A program made the position numbers and the translations under genes. Source: JAXGTD01 sp040775095 (GTDB taxonomy: Bacteria > Pseudomonadota > Gammaproteobacteria > Chromatiales > Chromatiaceae). From it: 16,081 nt of DNA. The stretch spans positions 1-16,081 of the forward strand of contig JAXGTD010000101.1 of assembly GCA_040775095.1 (NCBI GenBank), read 5' to 3'. Positions 13,183 through 16,081 of the stretch are shown piece by piece. Every line of letters begins with the position of its first letter. The stretch's first letter is position 1. Below the pieces are notes generated by a model that did not search any database, was not told the origin of the DNA, and worked only from the letters and a program-made list of their open reading frames with translations.

Positions 13183-13707
13183 TCAGAGATCCTCTGCTCG
13201 GGAGGATGGCGCAAACTGTTGCAAGACCTTCGCGGGTAACAGCAGGCGATCTGGGCGACCCGGCAGCGGCACAAAACCAAAGTGCTGGTAGAACGCCGCC
13301 GCTGCACTTTCCTTGGCATCCACCAGGATGGCGGCAACGGCAAGCACCTGGCTGGCCAGCATGACCTTGCGGCAGGCGTCGGACAATAGGATCGAACCAA
13401 GCCCCCGACCCTGAAAGGACTGGTCGACGGCCAATCGCCCGACCAACGCAATCGGCACCGGATAGCGGGGCAGCTTGCGTGCGATGTCGCGAGGGAACGC
13501 CTCGCTGCTGATGCTTCCCGCGCTGATCGAGAAGAAACCAGCGGGACGGTGTGTTTCATTGGGCGGTGTGGCGACGAACACCTTTGCCAAGCCGCGCCGC
13601 ACATCCTGGGAAGCGTAGCGCCGAAGGTAGGTATCAAGCTCTGGCTCGCCACAGTGGAACGCGTCGGTGTCTATCGCGGCCTCAAGTGGCCGGATGTCAT
13701 AGCTCAC
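13183..13707 (-). CDS. tacT: GNAT acetyltransferase toxin, TacT-like
   Basis: TacT-type toxins acetylate the amino group of aminoacylated tRNA and block translation. The 174-aa product has the GNAT fold: LVGRLAVDQSFQGRGLGSIL (88-107), in which QGRGLG (99-104) is the acetyl-CoA pyrophosphate loop, and AAAFYQHFGFVPL (136-148), whose Tyr140 matches the catalytic Tyr of the family. Length is close to TacT (about 160-170 aa). The start is a GTG at 13707 that overlaps the antitoxin stop as GTGA. Translation begins MSYDIRPLEAAIDTDAF, the usual family opening. It forms an operon with the DUF1778 antitoxin immediately upstream. The target is inferred from the family; some related GNATs instead act on charged initiator tRNA (AtaT). 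Confidence 0.9.
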   Translation of the reverse strand: MSYDIRPLEAAIDTDAFHCGEPELDTYLRRYASQDVRRGLAKVFVATPPNETHRPAGFFSISAGSISSEAFPRDIARKLPRYPVPIALVGRLAVDQSFQGRGLGSILLSDACRKVMLASQVLAVAAILVDAKESAAAAFYQHFGFVPLPGRPDRLLLPAKVLQQFAPSSRAEDL

Positions 13708-13988
13708 AAATTGTCGACCTGTTCCGCGTGACGCTCGAAGGCGCGGCGCAGTGCGGCATTCGGCTCGGCAGGCGTTTCGAGCGCGGCGAGAAAGGCCTGA
13801 AAATCCTCGTCCCGAAGCGTAATCGACTCTTGCTCCCGCACGATGCGCTCGGCCGCGGCGACGGCTTGGGAAAGGACGAATGCCGACAGATTGGCGCGGG
13901 AATAGCCGGCCGCCTTGTCCAACAACTGCCGGGTGCGCTCGTCGCAGCGGATGTGAAGGCGGCTTTCTTTGGTCACGATCTGGCCCAT
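13704..13988 (-). CDS. tacA: DUF1778 ribbon-helix-helix antitoxin, TacA-like
   Basis: The 94-aa product has an N-terminal ribbon-helix-helix (SRLHIRCDERTRQLLDKAAG, about 9-28, then NLSAFVLSQAVAAAERIV, 33-50). A flexible acidic tail follows (LRDEDFQAFLAALETP, 58-73), the part that wraps the GNAT toxin in DUF1778 systems. The ATG at 13988 has GGAG six bases upstream. An upstream in-frame ATG at 14051 would put the apparent operator inside the gene and is rejected. The stop codon overlaps the toxin GTG. The protein should bind DNA as a dimer and repress its own promoter; the inverted repeat at 14018-14038 is a suitable site. Confidence 0.9.
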   Translation of the reverse strand: MGQIVTKESRLHIRCDERTRQLLDKAAGYSRANLSAFVLSQAVAAAERIVREQESITLRDEDFQAFLAALETPAEPNAALRRAFERHAEQVDNL

Positions 13989-14017
13989 AGCAGGCTCCGG
14001 AGTCGGAAAATTGAAAG

Positions 14018-14038
14018 TGTGCGCCTTATGTACGCACA
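14018..14038. promoter_or_regulatory. inverted repeat, probable TacA operator
   Basis: TGTGCG (14018-14023) and CGCACA (14033-14038) form a perfect 6-bp inverted repeat with a 9-base AT-richer centre containing TACATA on the minus strand, a possible -10. It is 30 bases upstream of the tacA start, in the only AT-rich stretch between the two toxin-antitoxin pairs. Autoregulation by the ribbon-helix-helix antitoxin is inferred. Confidence 0.5.
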
Positions 14039-14054
14039 TCGCAAGCCGCATCAG

Positions 14055-14129
14055 TCATCTTGCTGCCAGGGGTTGCAGGCCAGGAATGTCGAGGTGGTGG
14101 GTGCCGGAGGAGAGGCGGCGGATGGTCAA
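14055..14129 (-). pseudogene. relic of a helicase 5' end (24 codons)
   Basis: The minus strand from a TTG at 14129 reads LTIRRLSSGTHHLD, then an unrelated IPGLQPLAAR and a stop. The first 14 residues match the start of the PLD-SNF2 helicase (MAIKRLSSRTHHLD) at 10 of 14 positions. At DNA level 29 of 42 bases agree, and several differences are synonymous (ATT/ATC, CTG/CTC, CAT/CAC). This is the pattern of a diverged coding homologue, not a recent copy. The TTG overlaps the vapC stop codon. Similarity ends after the Leu-Asp. It appears to be the remnant of a helicase gene that once began directly after vapC. Confidence 0.6.
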
Positions 14130-14551
14130 GGTGTCGTCGCGTCAGAGAACGGATTCAGCAACGACACCCCGCTGCGCTCGACATCCCGCACATTCCGAGT
14201 CACCAGAGTCAAGCCGTGCACCTGTGCGGTGGCCGCCAGCAGGCCATCGATCACCGGCAGCGCGTCCGGGACGTTATTGTGACCCCAGCGCTCCGCCACA
14301 GCGGTTGAGACCGGCAGGATGCGATCGACAAAGCCCGCCTTGATCAAGGCGAGCCGTTCCGCCAATCGCTCCGCTTGGACCGGATCACGGCGACGCAGGC
14401 GCTCGATGCCCTGGCGCACCTCACCAAGCACCAACACGGAAAGATAGAGTTCGCGCGGATCGACCGCGTCGTACCAAGCACGGACGCTTGGATCGCCACG
14501 ATCGCCCTTCTGCACTTCGGACAGGATGTTGGTGTCGATCAGGAAGCCCAT
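14126..14551 (-). CDS. vapC: PIN-domain toxin ribonuclease, VapC family
   Basis: The 141-aa PIN protein should be a Mg2+-dependent endoribonuclease toxin. The acidic active-site residues are visible in order: LIDTN (Asp6), LVLGEVRQG (Glu44), VIDGLLAATA (Asp102) and TRNVRDVE (Asp123). The opening MGFLIDTNILSE is typical of VapC. The longer frame from 14587 is rejected because it runs through the antitoxin coding region and lacks its own ribosome binding site. The ATG at 14551 overlaps the antitoxin gene by 13 bases, so synthesis is coupled to vapB. The stop codon overlaps the helicase relic at 14129. The RNA target cannot be told from sequence. Confidence 0.92.
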   Translation of the reverse strand: MGFLIDTNILSEVQKGDRGDPSVRAWYDAVDPRELYLSVLVLGEVRQGIERLRRRDPVQAERLAERLALIKAGFVDRILPVSTAVAERWGHNNVPDALPVIDGLLAATAQVHGLTLVTRNVRDVERSGVSLLNPFSDATTP

Positions 14552-14775
14552 TCTGGATCGCTCCGACCAAGATCCCGGGGGCGACACAAATCCTCGTCGC
14601 TGAGGCCTTCCGTCAGTCCGGCCAGCAACTGTTTCAGGTCATGGCCGTTACCACCGGCATCGACGGGAGGATCATCGATCAGCAACAGGACGCGCAGGTG
14701 GGTCCCGTCGCGGATGTCCTCCGGCAGGCGAATACTGTGTTGTTCGACGGTAGCCTCAAGCTCAATGGCGCGCAT
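14539..14775 (-). CDS. vapB: antitoxin of the VapBC pair
   Basis: The 78-aa protein begins MRAIELEATVEQHSIRLPED, the small beta-strand/LP-x-D opening seen in many short antitoxins of PIN toxins. It continues THLRVLLLIDDP and then an acidic C-terminal tail (LKQLLAGLTEGLSDEDLC), likely the toxin-binding segment. An upstream ATG at 14820 exists in frame. The ATG at 14775 is preferred because TGGAGG lies eight bases before it and because the family opening starts there. The DNA-binding part is not a clear AbrB, RHH or Phd domain by eye, so the class is uncertain. It precedes vapC with a 13-base overlap, and the REP-like palindrome lies 80 bases upstream. Confidence 0.8.
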   Translation of the reverse strand: MRAIELEATVEQHSIRLPEDIRDGTHLRVLLLIDDPPVDAGGNGHDLKQLLAGLTEGLSDEDLCRPRDLGRSDPEWAS

Positions 14776-14852
14776 CGGGACATCCTCCAAAATGCTGTGA
14801 TCGATAGAACGAACGGTCAACGAACCTCGTTGCCACCATGGTTCAACCTAGA

Positions 14853-14898
14853 AAGCACGTAGGGCGGGATGCGCTTCGCTTTCCCGCCCTACGTGCTT
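14853..14898. repeat. perfect REP-like palindrome (possible terminator)
   Basis: A 17-bp perfect inverted repeat, AAGCACGTAGGGCGGGA (14853-14869) with TCCCGCCCTACGTGCTT (14882-14898), surrounds TGCGCTTCGCTT, which holds its own GCG/CGC mini-hairpin. The inner sequence is the reverse complement of the REP unit at 12405-12531. Here both ends carry the GTAG foot, so the element is symmetric. It lies 42 bases after the methylase stop and reads CTTTCT beyond the stem on the minus strand, so it may end that transcript. Confidence 0.9.
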
Positions 14899-14940
14899 CC
14901 GCCAATCCGTAGAAGCAAGTAGGAAAACGCAGCGACGATG

Positions 14941-16081
14941 TTACTGCAACCGCTGATTGCGCATCCGGCTGGCGATGGCCTCGGCGGCGCGGCGGGTCTC
15001 CGGTTGGCGCGCCTTGGCGGCGATGAATCGGGTCATGTCGACCAGCTTCGGGCGCAGACCGAGGTAGTCGGGGACGGCGTCACGCAGGTTGGCCATGACC
15101 ACCTCCGGCTCCTTGTCGGCCAGGAACTCCTGGATGGCGACGATCAACGCGCCGAGCGGGGTCGGGCCGATCTCGGTGCGGTCGGTGAGGTCCCGCGGCT
15201 TGAGCTCGGTGACTGCCTTCATGCGCGCGGCGTTGGGCTTGATGCTGGCCATGATCGCGGCGTAGTCCTGCACGCGAAACGCCTTGGCGAAGTTCTGGTA
15301 GTTGTCGAGCTTGCTGCTGCCGGTGGTCTCCATGTCGAGCATGCGCAGATAGAAGCGCTGGATGCCGCTGATGGCGGCCCAGGTCTCGGGCTCCAGTCCG
15401 TCCGGGACCAGCAGACCGTTGGCGGTCTCGGCGGCCTGCTCGACGATCTCGTCGACGACGGTGGTCTCGCCCTTGCGGCGCGGGCGCAGCGCGAAGCTGG
15501 TCACGTCCTCGCCGCCGATGCTGGTGAAGCCGGTCAGCACCTTCAGCGCCGCCGCGTAGCCGGCCATCTGCAGGTCCGAATCGTTGAACACCGGCGCGCC
15601 CATCCTGGCCTCGGTCTCGGTGTTGAGATGCAGCATCTGCTGGATCTGGGCGTCCACCTCGCGCTTGACCGCCGGCAGGATGCGCTGCTTGAAGCCGGGG
15701 CGGTCGCCGGCCGGGCGTTTGCGCAACATCAGGATCACGGTGCCCTGCACATAGCCGCCCTTTTTCAGCTCGGAGGTGGTCTCGGTGGCGATGTACCAGG
15801 CGCCGACCACCTGCAGGCCGGCGGCCCAGAAGATGCTGACCATGTCGGACCAAACGCCGGTGTCCTGGTGGGTGAACATCACGCACTGCATGCCGTTTGC
15901 CGGCATGTGCTCGGTCATGGCCTTGTAGGCGGCCACCATGCCGCGGCGAAACGCGTCGCCGGAGCCCTTGATGGCGAGGTCGCGGCGGGAGTCCCAGGTC
16001 CATTGGTCGAAGGGGGGTGGTGGGTTTTTGCGGAGCCAGGCGATGAAAAAATCGGTGATCTCATGGTACATCACTGCATTA
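14941..16081 (-). CDS. DUF1156/COG1743-type adenine-specific DNA methylase, C-terminal part
   Basis: The frame runs open to the right edge, and the in-window ATG at 16074 is not a real start: upstream codons (Asn-Ala-Val) continue the family sequence NAVMYHEITDFFIAWLRK. This is the stretch that follows the catalytic (D/N)PPY motif, just outside the window. Downstream, the AAGLQVVGAWYIATETTSEL and YVQGTVILMLRKRP segments match the late methylase strands of COG1743 proteins. The remaining 250 residues are the helical C-terminal domain. Full-length members are about 900 aa, so this is roughly the last 40 percent. Such methylases occur with DUF499 ATPases and SNF2/PLD helicases in predicted defence clusters; a DUF499 gene to the right is expected but unseen. 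The PLD-SNF2 gene at 9641-12376 is the likely partner. Confidence 0.85.
   Translation of the reverse strand, partial: NAVMYHEITDFFIAWLRKNPPPPFDQWTWDSRRDLAIKGSGDAFRRGMVAAYKAMTEHMPANGMQCVMFTHQDTGVWSDMVSIFWAAGLQVVGAWYIATETTSELKKGGYVQGTVILMLRKRPAGDRPGFKQRILPAVKREVDAQIQQMLHLNTETEARMGAPVFNDSDLQMAGYAAALKVLTGFTSIGGEDVTSFALRPRRKGETTVVDEIVEQAAETANGLLVPDGLEPETWAAISGIQRFYLRMLDMETTGSSKLDNYQNFAKAFRVQDYAAIMASIKPNAARMKAVTELKPRDLTDRTEIGPTPLGALIVAIQEFLADKEPEVVMANLRDAVPDYLGLRPKLVDMTRFIAAKARQPETRRAAEAIASRMRNQRLQ

Noticed and set aside
16074..16081. ATG at 16074 as the start of the methylase
   Set aside because: Upstream codons to the window edge are open and continue the family sequence, and a 377-aa product would lack the catalytic motif. 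The gene is cut by the window.

Overview
The window is GC-rich and gene-dense. It looks like a chromosomal segment of a gammaproteobacterial sulfur oxidizer, most plausibly a purple sulfur bacterium of the Chromatiaceae. The strongest reason is a two-gene ATP-citrate lyase of the divergent 'type II' kind. From memory, this type has been discussed for Magnetococcus MC-1, tubeworm sulfur-oxidizing symbionts and the cultured Thioflavicoccus mobilis, organisms that appear to carry both the reverse TCA and Calvin cycles. The taxonomic assignment is inference; there is no rRNA marker here.

Left part (1-8.7 kb), housekeeping and carbon metabolism. On the minus strand lie a conserved hypothetical gene cut by the window edge, a small broken reading frame, a strong hairpin terminator, a pyrophosphate-type 6-phosphofructokinase, a 123-aa hypothetical protein and a 178-aa exported protein. 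On the plus strand come aerobic coproporphyrinogen III oxidase (hemF) and then aclA-aclB, which overlap by ATGA and must be co-translated. AclA is the ATP-grasp/citrate-binding subunit. AclB joins the phospho-histidine CoA-ligase module to citrate-synthase-like sequence that is about twice the usual length. PPi-PFK, ACL and HemF together fit an autotroph with an energy-saving carbon metabolism and a need for tetrapyrroles.

Right part (8.8-16.1 kb), an accessory, defence-like island entirely on the minus strand. In transcription order it holds: the C-terminal part of a DUF1156/COG1743-type DNA methylase (enters from the right edge); a perfect 46-nt REP-like palindrome; a VapB-VapC toxin-antitoxin pair; a 24-codon relic resembling the first codons of the helicase found further on; a DUF1778-GNAT (TacA-TacT) pair; a REP-associated tyrosine transposase (RAYT) beside three REP copies with the expected GTAG foot; a 911-aa protein fusing a phospholipase-D-like domain to an SNF2 helicase; a terminator; and a DoxX-family membrane protein.

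The methylase and the PLD-SNF2 helicase are probably parts of one restriction-like defence system. About 2.6 kb of toxin-antitoxin and REP/RAYT material separates them. The relic of a helicase start just after vapC suggests this interval was built up by insertion or rearrangement.
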